This document shows positions 56,841 to 64,000 of a stretch of 64,000 nucleotides of DNA, piece by piece. The notes under the pieces were generated by a model that searched no databases, had not been told where the DNA came from, and was given only the letters and a program-made list of their open reading frames with translations. Origin of the DNA: Nocardioides marmotae (GTDB lineage: Bacteria > Actinomycetota > Actinomycetes > Propionibacteriales > Nocardioidaceae); contig NZ_CP053660.1 of NCBI RefSeq assembly GCF_013177455.1, positions 1,364,001 to 1,428,000 of the forward strand, written 5' to 3'. The position numbers were made by a program, and so were the translations under genes. The stretch's first letter is position 1, and the number at the start of each line of letters is the position of its first letter.

Positions 56841-57785
56841 TCAGATCGTGACCGCGATCTTGCCGCGGGTGCGGCCCTCCTCGTTGGCGCGGTGCGCCTC
56901 GGCGATGCGGTCCAGCGGGTACGTCGCGGCGAGGTCGACCTTCAGCCGGCCGTCCTCGGCGAGGGCGCGGAGCTCGTCGAGGTGCGCGCGCTCGGGGCGG
57001 ACGAACACGTAGCGACCGCCCAGGCCGAGCACCGTCTCCGCGTCGACGACCGAGGCGACCCGGGAGGTGTCGTGCACCTGGTTCGGGGCGTCCTCGAGTG
57101 CCTCCCCGCCGATGAGGTCGACGACCGCGTCGACCTTCGCGGAGAGCTGCTCGCCGATCGGACCGGCGGTGTGGTCGACGACCTCGTCGACCCCGAGCGA
57201 GCGCAGGTGGTTGTGGTTGTCGGGGCGAGCCGTGCCGACCACGACCGCGCCGCGGGCCTTGGCGATCTGGACGGCGAACTGGCCCACGCCGCCGGCCGCC
57301 GCGTGCACCAGCACGCGGTCGCCCGCGCCGACCTCGAGCGCCTCGACGACGAGCTGGTACGCCGTCAGGCCGGCCAGCGGGATCGACGCGGCCTCCTCGA
57401 AGGAGAGGTTCGCCGGCTTGCGGGTCACCGTCCGCTCGGGGGCCGGCACCAGCTCGGCGGCGGTGCCGAACGCGACGTCGTCGCGCCGGACGTACCCGTA
57501 GACCTCGTCGCCGGGCTTCAGCCCCGTGACCACCGCCGGGCCGACCGCCTCCACCACGCCGGCGACGTCCCAGCCGGGGATGATCGGCAGGTGGTGCGGG
57601 TAGGCGCCCTGCAGGTAGCCCTCCCGGATCTTCCAGTCCACCGGGTTGACGCTCGTCGCGCGCGCCCGGACCAGGACCGTGTCCGGCCCCACCGGCGGGT
57701 CCGCGACCTCCCGCACCTCGATCACGTCAGCACCACCGAACCGGTCGTACACCGCTGCCCGCACTCGTCTCTCCTTCGTCGTCAT
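56841..57785 (-). CDS. NADP-dependent quinone/alcohol oxidoreductase, zinc-independent MDR family
   Basis: 314 aa. The GroES-like fold starts RAAVYDRFGGADVIEVREV and includes TSVNPVDWKIREGYLQGAYP and PGWDVAGVVEAVG. The cofactor loop is HAAAGGVGQFAVQIAKARGAVVVGTARPDN. No structural-zinc Cys lobe is present, which fits the quinone-reductase-like branch. The substrate is unknown. It stops 3 bp from the AAC(2')-like gene (tail to tail). Its upstream region is the repeat array at 57844. Confidence 0.92.
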   Translation of the reverse strand: MTTKERRVRAAVYDRFGGADVIEVREVADPPVGPDTVLVRARATSVNPVDWKIREGYLQGAYPHHLPIIPGWDVAGVVEAVGPAVVTGLKPGDEVYGYVRRDDVAFGTAAELVPAPERTVTRKPANLSFEEAASIPLAGLTAYQLVVEALEVGAGDRVLVHAAAGGVGQFAVQIAKARGAVVVGTARPDNHNHLRSLGVDEVVDHTAGPIGEQLSAKVDAVVDLIGGEALEDAPNQVHDTSRVASVVDAETVLGLGGRYVFVRPERAHLDELRALAEDGRLKVDLAATYPLDRIAEAHRANEEGRTRGKIAVTI

Positions 57786-57843
57786 GGGTTCCTCACCCCG
57801 GTGCCCCCGAGCCGGGGACCGGCATGCACGCCCGGGCTCGCGC

Positions 57844-58047
57844 TGGTCGAGCGCGGCCTCTCCTCTGGTCGAGCAGCGAGCCAGGCCTCCCACCCGGTGG
57901 TCGAGCAGCGAGCCCTGGCGAGCGTGCTGGGGCGGCCACCCGTTGGTCGAGCAGCGACTTGGGGCGGCCACCCGCTGGTCGAGCAGCGAGTTGGGGCGGC
58001 CACCCCCTGGTCGAGCAGCGAGCCCTGGCGAGCGTGTCGAGGCCCGG
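57844..58047 (+). repeat. Array of TGGTCGAGCAGCGAG repeats
   Basis: TGGTCGAGC occurs at 57844, 57866, 57898, 57944, 57976 and 58008, in 22-, 32-, 46-, 32- and 32-bp steps. The 32-bp unit is TGGTCGAGCAGCGA(G/C)TTG followed by GGGCGGCCACCC. The 46-bp unit inserts CCCTGGCGAGCGTG. The last copy continues as CCCTGGCGAGCGTGTCGAGG, the full form of an intergenic repeat I know from Nocardioides and relatives. The remainder of the gap to 58259 has no other feature. Confidence 0.88.
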
Positions 58048-58259
58048 TGAGGTGCCTTCGGCCTGGTGGCGGCGGTGCGGGCGCGTCCGCCGGCGGCGGG
58101 TGGTGCGGTGTGGAAGGACTTTGAGAAGGACGTGGTTGCGCGCCGCTGGGGTCGAGGCACCTGGGCGCGGTTGCTTGTCGGCTTGCGGTTGGCGGGGGTC
58201 GACCGTTGTGGTTGCGGTGGTCAAGGGATCGGACTGCGGGGCGGGTCTGGCTGGTCGGT

Positions 58260-59528
58260 CTATGTCCTTCGGTGGAAGGCGACCCGCCCGTCGGGGAGGT
58301 GGGCGGTCTCGAAGGCGGGGTCGTGGATGCGGGCGTGGTGTCGGGGGCAGAGGTTGCGGGCGTTGGCCAGGTCGGTCTTGCCGCCACTGGACCAGGGTTG
58401 GTCGTGGTGGGCGTGGCAGAGGTGGGCGGGCCAGTCGCAGCCCTCGGCGGTGCAGGTGGGCTGGGTGAGGTTGAGGCCGCGGCGCTGGGGGCCGGAGAAC
58501 AGTCGGGTCCTCCGGCCGAGGTCGAGCAGCTCGGACTTCGTGCCGAGCACGGCCGGGATGAGGCCGGCTTCGCAGGCGAGGCGGCGGGCGGTGGCGGCGG
58601 AGATCACGCTCCCGTCGTCGAGCACCCCAGGTGCGAGCCCACCCATGAGCGAGTCGAGATCCATCGTGACCACGACGGTCGCGTTGAGACCGCCGAGCTT
58701 CGGGAGCTGGTCGGTGGGGAGCCGTTCGAGGAGCTCGCAGAACGCGTCCCCCATCCGTTCCGGGGAGGGCCGCCGCTCGACCTGCTCGACCGCGTCGGGG
58801 TCTTCGGTGCGGGTAGCGGTCTGGTGCTTGGGTGCGGCGTATGCGAGGAGGGTCTTGTGGAGCATCGCGGCGTGCAGCTCGGGGATGGAGAACTTGCCCC
58901 GCACCGAGCCCTTCCCGTCCGGACACATGGTCAGCCACGCACCCGCCCGAGCCTCACGCTCCTCACGCTCCAGGGCACGGGCGTCGCGTGCCTCGCCGAT
59001 CTCGGGAGCGACCACGGTCAGGACGTGCTTGGCGAGCACCGCCAGCGTCTTCGGGTCGAGATGCGCCGCCTCGTCGAGGAGGTGCTGCTCGGCCCGCGCC
59101 GGGACGGTCGGGTCTTCCAGGTCCTCGGGCAGCCGGTCGACACAGGAGGTGATCACCCGGGCGTGGTCGACCGAGATCGCGCCCTCGACCAGGGCAGCCG
59201 AGGTCGGCTCGTGCCGGTCCAGGGATTCGGCGAGCCGGGCCCGGCCCTTCGCCACCCGCCGTTCCTGCCGGGTCCGGTGGGCCCACCACGACGCGGTGTC
59301 GGTGGCCCCGGCTCGTTCGCCGGCATGCCGCCGGTCGGCCTCAGCGACCAGCCGCAGCTCCAACGCCACTGCCTGGGCACGCAGCCGGGAGGCTTCGACG
59401 AGGGTGGCTTCGACGTCCTCGTCGGACATCGACCACAGCTCCGCGGTCGCCGCCTGGCGGGTCTTGCGGCGGGACTTCGCGACAGCCCGGCACACGGTGT
59501 GTGCGTGGTGCCGCGAGTCCTTGGCCAT
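58260..59528 (-). CDS. DUF222 / HNH endonuclease (13E12 repeat family)
   Basis: 422 aa. The N-terminal DUF222 helical domain (about 30-300) is followed by an HNH nuclease module at about 355-405. Its metal/catalytic residues lie in CTAEGCDWPAHLCHAHHDQPW and NARNLCPRHHARIHD. This is the 13E12-type family, which is multi-copy in mycobacteria and related actinobacteria and is a phage integration target there. The function is not established. The start at ATG 59528 follows AAGGA-poor sequence. The longer frame to 59873 crosses the palindrome and is rejected. Confidence 0.9.
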   Translation of the reverse strand: MAKDSRHHAHTVCRAVAKSRRKTRQAATAELWSMSDEDVEATLVEASRLRAQAVALELRLVAEADRRHAGERAGATDTASWWAHRTRQERRVAKGRARLAESLDRHEPTSAALVEGAISVDHARVITSCVDRLPEDLEDPTVPARAEQHLLDEAAHLDPKTLAVLAKHVLTVVAPEIGEARDARALEREEREARAGAWLTMCPDGKGSVRGKFSIPELHAAMLHKTLLAYAAPKHQTATRTEDPDAVEQVERRPSPERMGDAFCELLERLPTDQLPKLGGLNATVVVTMDLDSLMGGLAPGVLDDGSVISAATARRLACEAGLIPAVLGTKSELLDLGRRTRLFSGPQRRGLNLTQPTCTAEGCDWPAHLCHAHHDQPWSSGGKTDLANARNLCPRHHARIHDPAFETAHLPDGRVAFHRRT

Positions 59529-59653
59529 AGGTCTACTCAAGCACCGACCACCGACAGTCAAAGAGCTGTTTCCCCAGGTCAGACCGCATATTGAGACGCA
59601 GCTTCGACCAGTTTCGGAGGCGTCCCAGCAACCCCGAGACATCATCAGCGGTT

Positions 59654-59739
59654 GTTCATCAAGGTATGTCGCCGAGGCGTCACTTCCCCGTGCGAGCTCA
59701 CCGTGGGAAGTGACGGTTTGCCTGCATACCTTGATGAAC
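59654..59739. repeat. 86-bp symmetric compound palindrome upstream of the HNH gene
   Basis: Outer arms GTTCATCAAGGTATG (59654-59668) and CATACCTTGATGAAC (59725-59739). Inner arms CGTCACTTCCC (59678-59688) and GGGAAGTGACG (59705-59715). The gaps are equal on both sides (9 bases), with a 16-base centre around GAGCTC. The symmetry suggests a mobile or protein-binding element. Outside it, the region 59529-59921 shows no gene. Confidence 0.9.
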
Positions 59740-59921
59740 CGACCGGCCCACCCCGAGGCGGGGACGCGCACCGCGCACCGCGAGCCGGGAGGCGACCGCG
59801 ACCACGGCGTACCTCTCCCGATAGCTGCTGCCACCGCGACAACCCACGACCCGCGAGCCGCAGTCGAGCCCACGGGCCCACGAGGTCACGTCGCAGCCCG
59901 AGGGGCGGAAGCCGACGGGCG

Positions 59922-60533
59922 TCAGTCGCCGAGGCCGCGGGCGTGGAGGGCGTCGCCGGTCTCGTGGGCGCGGGCGACGACGCGGACGACGAACGGGGTG
60001 AGGTACGCGCGGGGGTGGCGGCCCAGACCCCGGGCGCGAGCGGCGTCGCGGGTCTCGAGCGCGAGGGCGAGGGTCGCGGGCAGGGCGGCGATGGCTAGGG
60101 AGAAGGCGAGGGCGACCCGTTCGGGGTCGACGCCGAGCCGGCGCAGGGGGCGCAGCCACCGCACGATCGCGTCGAGCACGGCGTTGACCGGCGTGGTCGA
60201 GGTGAGGACGAGCGCGGCGACCGCGAGCCCGACGAGGTCGAGGGTCGTCTCCACGGCGCGGGGCAGCCCGTTGACCCACCACTGGACGGCCGAGATGACG
60301 ACCAGCAGCACGGCCAGCCCGCGCAGCGCGCGGAGCACCGACCCGAGGGCGACGTGCCCGACGAGCGCGGCGGCCACGGCGAGCGCCAGGCACACCGCCG
60401 ACGCGGGCAGCGAGCGGACCAGCACCACGGCAAGGCTGAAGGCGGCCAGCGCCGCGACCTTCGGGCCGACCGGCAGCCGGTGCAGCACCGTGTGGCCGGG
60501 CCGGTAGGTGCCGACGAGGAGCAGCTGGCTCAC
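59922..60533 (-). CDS. bioN: Biotin ECF transporter T component BioN
   Basis: 203 aa with four or five hydrophobic segments and the EcfT signature ARARGLGR and ALHARGLG near the end. It is smaller than the T component at 17902, as expected of BioN. It couples the BioM ATPase to the BioY S component. It lies 18 bp downstream of bioM in the bioYMN order, transcribed from the bioY promoter. Confidence 0.88.
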   Translation of the reverse strand: MSQLLLVGTYRPGHTVLHRLPVGPKVAALAAFSLAVVLVRSLPASAVCLALAVAAALVGHVALGSVLRALRGLAVLLVVISAVQWWVNGLPRAVETTLDLVGLAVAALVLTSTTPVNAVLDAIVRWLRPLRRLGVDPERVALAFSLAIAALPATLALALETRDAARARGLGRHPRAYLTPFVVRVVARAHETGDALHARGLGD

Positions 60534-60551
60534 GAGACGCTCACGAGACGC

Positions 60552-61247
60552 TCACGAGGTGGTCACCGCGGCGACGTAGTGGTCGACGGCGGCGTCCGGC
60601 GCGCCGTCGTACGCCACCGCCCCGTCGAGCACGACGAGCACCCGGTCGCACCGGCGGGCGAGGTCGAGGTCGTGGGTGACGAGCACGAGCTGCTGGGGCA
60701 GCGAGAACAGCAGGTCGCCGATCCGCCGGGAGTTGGCGAGGTCCAGCAGCGTGGTCGGTTCGTCGGCGACGAGCACGTCGGGGGAGGTGGCGAGCACGCC
60801 GGCGAGGGCGAGCAGCTGCTTCTGCCCACCGGACAGGGCGTGCACGGAGGTGTCGGCGTGGTCGGCCAGCCCGTGCTCGACGAGCACCGCCAGCGCCCGG
60901 GCCCGCCGCCGCGCCGGGTCCCGCTCGGAGCGGCGCAGCGAGAGCTCGACGTCCTCCACGCAGGTCGGCATCACGAGCTGGGCGGAGGGGTCGGTGAAGC
61001 AGAAGCCCACCCGCCGACGTACGGCGCCTCCCTCGCGCGCCACGTCGAGCCCGTCGACCAGCACCCGCCCGGCCGTGGGCGAGACGAGCCCGTTGAGCAG
61101 GCGCGCGAGCGTGGACTTGCCCGACCCGTTGGCGCCGACCACCCCGACCCGCTGCTCGGTCAGCGTCAGCGTGGTCGGGGCGAGGACGACCCGGTCGCCC
61201 TCGCCGGCCGGGACGACGACCGAGGCGGCGTCGAGCTCGATCCTCAC
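60552..61247 (-). CDS. bioM: Biotin ECF transporter ATPase BioM
   Basis: 231 aa, single ABC ATPase domain. Walker A GANGSGKST (about 36-44), signature ALSGGQKQL, Walker B VLVADEPTTLLD, and the Q-loop FTDPSAQLVMPT. It starts at GTG 61247 and overlaps bioY by GTGA. It provides energy for biotin uptake. Confidence 0.92.
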   Translation of the reverse strand: MRIELDAASVVVPAGEGDRVVLAPTTLTLTEQRVGVVGANGSGKSTLARLLNGLVSPTAGRVLVDGLDVAREGGAVRRRVGFCFTDPSAQLVMPTCVEDVELSLRRSERDPARRRARALAVLVEHGLADHADTSVHALSGGQKQLLALAGVLATSPDVLVADEPTTLLDLANSRRIGDLLFSLPQQLVLVTHDLDLARRCDRVLVVLDGAVAYDGAPDAAVDHYVAAVTTS

Positions 61248-61876
61248 CCGCGGCTCACCGGCGAGCGGCCGAGCAGCTGCGGGAAGGCGCGGCGCACCTC
61301 GGCGGCGACGAGGGCGACCAGCGCGGCCTTGAGGACGTCGCCGGCCCAGAACGGGGCGTCGTAGCCCCAGGCGACCGACCACGGGACGTCGAACCAGTAC
61401 TTCATGCCGACGATGCCCAGCGCGTGGTTGAGCAGCACGCCGGGCACGGCGCACACGAAGACCCAGAACGCGCGCGACCTCCGCGCCCGGCCGGCCACCC
61501 GCGCGACCAGCAGCCCGGCGAGCCCGGCGACGAGCGGGAAGGACCACAGGTAGCCCGCGCTCGACCCGACGAACGGTCCCAGGCCGCCCTCGCGGCCGGA
61601 GAAGACCGGCAGCCCGATCGCGCCGAGGCCGAGGTAGAGCAGCACGGCGAGGAACCCCCGGGTAGGCCCGAGCACGCACCCGGCCAGCAGGATCCCGAAG
61701 GTCTGCAGGGTGAGCTCGACGCCGGCGCCGCCGACGGGGATCCCGCCGATCAGCGCGCACGCCGCGATGAGCGCCGCGAACGCCGCGACCAGCGCGAGGT
61801 CGGTCGTGCCCAGCCCGCGCCGGGTCGCCGGGGCGGAGGTCGAGGGGAACCCCGAGGGGGAGTCGGTCGTCGTCAT
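61244..61876 (-). CDS. bioY: Biotin ECF transporter S component BioY
   Basis: 210 aa, six helices. BioY hallmarks are VELTLQTFGILLAGCVLGPTRGFLAVLLYLGLGAIGLPVFSG and the later FWAGDVLKAALVALVA. It binds biotin with high affinity and delivers it through BioMN. RBS GAAGGAA precedes the ATG at 61876. The gene is first in the operon and its promoter region carries two BioQ-like boxes shared with the divergent regulator. Confidence 0.94.
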   Translation of the reverse strand: MTTTDSPSGFPSTSAPATRRGLGTTDLALVAAFAALIAACALIGGIPVGGAGVELTLQTFGILLAGCVLGPTRGFLAVLLYLGLGAIGLPVFSGREGGLGPFVGSSAGYLWSFPLVAGLAGLLVARVAGRARRSRAFWVFVCAVPGVLLNHALGIVGMKYWFDVPWSVAWGYDAPFWAGDVLKAALVALVAAEVRRAFPQLLGRSPVSRG

Positions 61877-61910
61877 CGCGGTTCCTTCGCCAGTGGCTTC
61901 GGCAGTGACC

Positions 61911-61938
61911 TGAACGCTGGTCAGGTGAACGGCGTTCA
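61911..61938. promoter_or_regulatory. Two adjacent BioQ-like operators
   Basis: TGAACGGCGTTCA (61926-61938) is a perfect 13-bp TGAAC-N3-GTTCA palindrome, and TGAACGCTGGTCA (61911-61923) is a one-mismatch copy 15 bp away. The BioQ consensus known from Corynebacterium is TGAAC-N3-GTTAC/GTTCA-like. They lie between the divergent bioY and bioQ starts. Confidence 0.82.
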
Positions 61939-62018
61939 GGTTAGGGTCGGCGACAGCCCGGGTCAACGCAGGACCGCCACCGGATCGACCCGGGACCGAT
62001 CGCGGAGGGAGACGGCAC

Positions 62019-62609
62019 GTGCGCAACCACCGCGAGGACGTCGTCGACCAGGCGCTGCGCGTCCTGGACACCTACGGGCTCGCCGACCTGACCATGCGCC
62101 GGCTGGCCAAGGAACTCGGCGTGCAGCCGAGCGCGCTCTACCACCACTTCCCGAGCAAGCAGCTGCTCCTCGCCGCGGTCGCCGACGAGCTGCTGGCCCG
62201 CGGCGCGCGGCCCCAGACCGCCGGCGGCACGTGGGAGGAGCGGGCGCGGGCCTGCTGCACCCAGCTGCGCGACGCCATGCTCGCCTACCGTGACGGGGCC
62301 GAGGTGGTGGCCACGGTGCACGCCTTCGGCCTCGGCGCCCAGGCGCCGGAGCGGGCCCTGGCCGACGCCGTCGCCGGCTCGGGAGCAGCGCCCGACCTCG
62401 TCCGGGCCGCGACCCGCACCCTGCTCCACCTGGTCTTCGGTCACACCCTCGACGAGCAGACCCACCTCCAGGCGGGCAGCGCCGGCGCGATCGACGACGA
62501 CCCCCGCGACCGCTCGGACCTCGAGGTCGGCGTCGGGCTGGTCCTCGACGGCATCCGTGCCCGGACCGCCGCGCACCGGCCCGAGACCCCGACCTCTCGG
62601 ACCCCCTAG
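62019..62609 (+). CDS. bioQ: TetR-family biotin repressor BioQ
   Basis: 196 aa from GTG 62019 with CGGAGGGA upstream. The TetR head at about 10-55 contains ALRVLDTYGLADLTMRRLAKELGVQPSALYHHF, and the ligand-binding part follows. It is divergent from bioYMN with BioQ-like boxes in between, the standard actinobacterial arrangement. It should repress biotin uptake (and any biotin synthesis genes elsewhere) and itself when biotin is plentiful, probably responding to a biotinylated protein ligand or BirA as reported for other actinobacteria. Confidence 0.87.
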   Translation: MRNHREDVVDQALRVLDTYGLADLTMRRLAKELGVQPSALYHHFPSKQLLLAAVADELLARGARPQTAGGTWEERARACCTQLRDAMLAYRDGAEVVATVHAFGLGAQAPERALADAVAGSGAAPDLVRAATRTLLHLVFGHTLDEQTHLQAGSAGAIDDDPRDRSDLEVGVGLVLDGIRARTAAHRPETPTSRTP

Positions 62610-63208
62610 CCGTCGACCAGCGCGCCGTGCTGCTCGGCGAGGAGCACGGCGCCCGCCACGTCGAGCCGCGTACGCCGCAGTCGGCTCGTGCGGAGGTCGA
62701 CCCCGTCCAGGGCGGCACCCCGCAGGTCGGCGCCGTCGAGGACCGTCTCGCGCAGGACCGCGTCGGTGAGCCGGGCGTCGCGGAGCACCGCGCCCGTGAG
62801 GTCGGACTGCGACAGGTCGGCCTCGCGGAGGTCGAGGCCGGTGAGGTCGAGCCCGGTCAGCCGGGTGCCGCGGATCGTCACCCCGCGCCACAGCCCGCCG
62901 ACGACCCGCAGCGGCCGCATCGTGCACTCGCTGAAGACCGACGCGGTGAGCTTGCAGCCCTCGAGGGTCGCGTCGGCGAAGGAGACCCGCCGGAAGTCGC
63001 AGGCCACGAACGCGCTCGCGACGTGGGTGGAGCCGGCGAACCGGCCGCCGTGGAACGTGCACGACTCGAAGACGGCCCCCTCGGTGCGGGCCTCGCTCAG
63101 GTCGACGTCGGTGAAGGTGCACCCGACGTACCGCACGGCCCCGAGGTCCTCGCCGTACAGGTCGAGGTCGCGCAGGTGCTCGCCCTCGACGACCGCGTCG
63201 CGGCTCAT
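62606..63208 (-). CDS. Pentapeptide-repeat protein
   Basis: 200 aa. The A(D/N)LXX-type pentads run through most of the chain: LYGEDLGAVRYVGCTFTDVD at the start, then long runs of D-L-x-x-A, ending ADLRGAALDGVDLRTSRLRR. The fold is a right-handed beta helix like that of MfpA/Qnr proteins, which mimic DNA and bind gyrase, but many such proteins have other roles. I start it at ATG 63208 (MSRDAVVEG). The last 4 bp overlap the bioQ stop. Confidence 0.88.
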   Translation of the reverse strand: MSRDAVVEGEHLRDLDLYGEDLGAVRYVGCTFTDVDLSEARTEGAVFESCTFHGGRFAGSTHVASAFVACDFRRVSFADATLEGCKLTASVFSECTMRPLRVVGGLWRGVTIRGTRLTGLDLTGLDLREADLSQSDLTGAVLRDARLTDAVLRETVLDGADLRGAALDGVDLRTSRLRRTRLDVAGAVLLAEQHGALVDG

Positions 63209-63326
63209 CGGGCCCGACCCCCGGTGGGTCGGCTCTGCTCGGTGCGGTGGTGGTCGGAGACGTTCACCGACCCAGCCAAGCACGGCCCGCCGACGCCGGC
63301 CGAGGCCACCCGGTCGCGGGCCGGGG

Positions 63327-63851
63327 TCAGCCGCCGAGCGGCCAGCGGTGGAGCAGCCGGCAGCCGTCGGCCTCGTACCACGCCAGGTCCAGCGAGGTGG
63401 CCCGGCACGTGGCAGGGACGAGGTCGCCGAGCAGCTCGCGGATGGAGGCCTCGGTGACCTCCGCCGAGGCCAGGTCGAGCGTGAGGTGGGGGACCGGCGC
63501 GAACTCCCCGGCGTAGGGCGGGCACTGCGGGAAGGCCTCCGCGAGCCGCGTGGTCAGCTCGCGGAACGGCCCGTCGGGCTCCGGCAGGAGGTGGACGATC
63601 CCGTTCGGGAACGTCGCCACCCGCTCCAGCACGACGTCGAACGGCGCGAGGGCCGCCGCGACCTCGCCGACGACCGCCAGGTCGGCCGGTCCCGGGTCGG
63701 CCAGCCACGGCCCGAGCGCGGTCACGTGGGCGTGCACGAACGCCGGGTCCGCCGAGACCCAGGCCGGGTCGTAGTGCGCGTGCCGACCCCGCACGAACGC
63801 CTCGAGCGGCGGGACCGGCACCTGCAGCACGCTGTGCCCCGGCCACGTCAC
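63327..63851 (-). CDS. 2'-5' RNA ligase family (2H phosphoesterase) protein
   Basis: 174 aa. The two HxT motifs of the 2H superfamily are present as HVTALGP (about 42) and HLTLDLA (about 122), separated by about 80 residues. The fold and length are normal. The activity could be cyclic phosphodiesterase or RNA 2'-5' ligation. It starts at GTG 63851, overlapping the stop of the preceding minus-strand gene (GTGA), so the two genes are coupled. Confidence 0.88.
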   Translation of the reverse strand: MTWPGHSVLQVPVPPLEAFVRGRHAHYDPAWVSADPAFVHAHVTALGPWLADPGPADLAVVGEVAAALAPFDVVLERVATFPNGIVHLLPEPDGPFRELTTRLAEAFPQCPPYAGEFAPVPHLTLDLASAEVTEASIRELLGDLVPATCRATSLDLAWYEADGCRLLHRWPLGG

Positions 63852-64000
63852 GCGCCGGAGTCAACCACCCCCGGGTCGACGGCCGGCCGGGCGGCCGGGT
63901 CGGCGGCCGGGTTGGCCAGCGTGCCGGCGTACATCAGCGACTCCGACTGGTCGGTGAGGTCGACCATCTGCAGGGTGTTGCGCAGCTGGAGCCGGTTCAG
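63848..64000 (-). CDS. Truncated C-terminal end of an unidentified gene
   Basis: The minus-strand frame open to the window edge gives 50 residues before TGA at 63848. The visible end has LQLRNTLQMVDLTDQSESLM and a Pro/Ala/Asp-rich tail. I cannot assign a family. It is translationally coupled to the RNA-ligase-like gene. Confidence 0.7.
   Translation of the reverse strand: MNRLQLRNTLQMVDLTDQSESLMYAGTLANPAADPAARPAVDPGVVDSGA

Noticed and set aside
57844..58047. CRISPR array
   Set aside because: Unit lengths vary and the intervening sequence is itself repeated, with no unique spacers and no cas genes.
57786..58259. Coding gene in the repeat-rich gap
   Set aside because: Open frames there follow the repeat phase on both strands and have no start signals.
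58260..59528. Transposase of an insertion sequence
   Set aside because: The domains are DUF222 and HNH. No DDE residues or terminal inverted repeats flank the gene.

Overview
The window is a contiguous piece of a very high G+C actinobacterial chromosome, most likely a Nocardioides-type (Propionibacteriales/Nocardioidaceae) organism. Supporting signs are very GC-rich third codon positions, frequent GTG starts, many ATGA/GTGA translational overlaps, apparently leaderless promoters, the Asp/Glu-tRNA amidotransferase GatCAB, NAD-dependent LigA, IdeR-type iron boxes, a BioYMN/BioQ biotin module, a DUF222-HNH (13E12-type) gene and an intergenic repeat built on TGGTCGAGCAGCGAG. This assignment is an inference from gene content. 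No rRNA, tRNA, prophage, transposase or CRISPR array was recognised.

Layout. 1-12226: tRNA modification (mnmA), a core-MetE protein, a TetR/MFS efflux pair with an operator, ligA, a SigE-family sigma factor with its membrane partner, and gatCAB. 12227-15541: a tandem pair of secreted phospholipase-D-like proteins. 15590-21442: a cobalamin-riboswitch operon encoding a secreted alpha/alpha-barrel protein, a membrane-anchored DUF4430-like protein and a complete ECF transporter (T, A-A, S). 21432-31037: a PQQ-type sugar dehydrogenase lipoprotein, hydrolase, EamA transporter, BNR-repeat protein, ilvD, an S66 peptidase, GNAT, and glyoxalase-fold proteins including a pterin dehydratase-VOC fusion. 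31258-34865: ilvBNC behind a leader-peptide attenuator. 34904-39960: a DsbA-like protein, a YbaB/EspC-like/WXG-like secretion cluster and small conserved genes. 40063-42786: leuB and ilvE behind a second branched-chain leader. 42809-47153: an IdeR-boxed siderophore ABC importer. 47191-56837: Ser/Thr kinase, GH92 mannosidase, citramalate synthase with an Ile-rich leader, SDR, TetR/FMN-reductase pair, amidase and an AAC(2')-type acetyltransferase. 56841-59739: oxidoreductase, a repeat array, a DUF222-HNH gene and a large palindrome. 59922-64000: bioYMN with divergent bioQ, a pentapeptide-repeat protein, a 2'-5' RNA ligase-like protein and a truncated gene.

Two themes stand out. Branched-chain amino acid synthesis is spread over five loci (ilvD, ilvBNC, leuB, ilvE, cimA), and three of them carry a short leader peptide rich in the end-product amino acids together with RNA hairpins. 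Vitamin acquisition is represented by two ECF transporters, each with its own regulation: a B12 riboswitch and BioQ-like boxes. The most interesting system is the B12 operon. Its first two genes look like the two halves of animal intrinsic factor/transcobalamin (alpha-barrel plus beta domain), split into separate surface proteins and encoded with an ECF importer.
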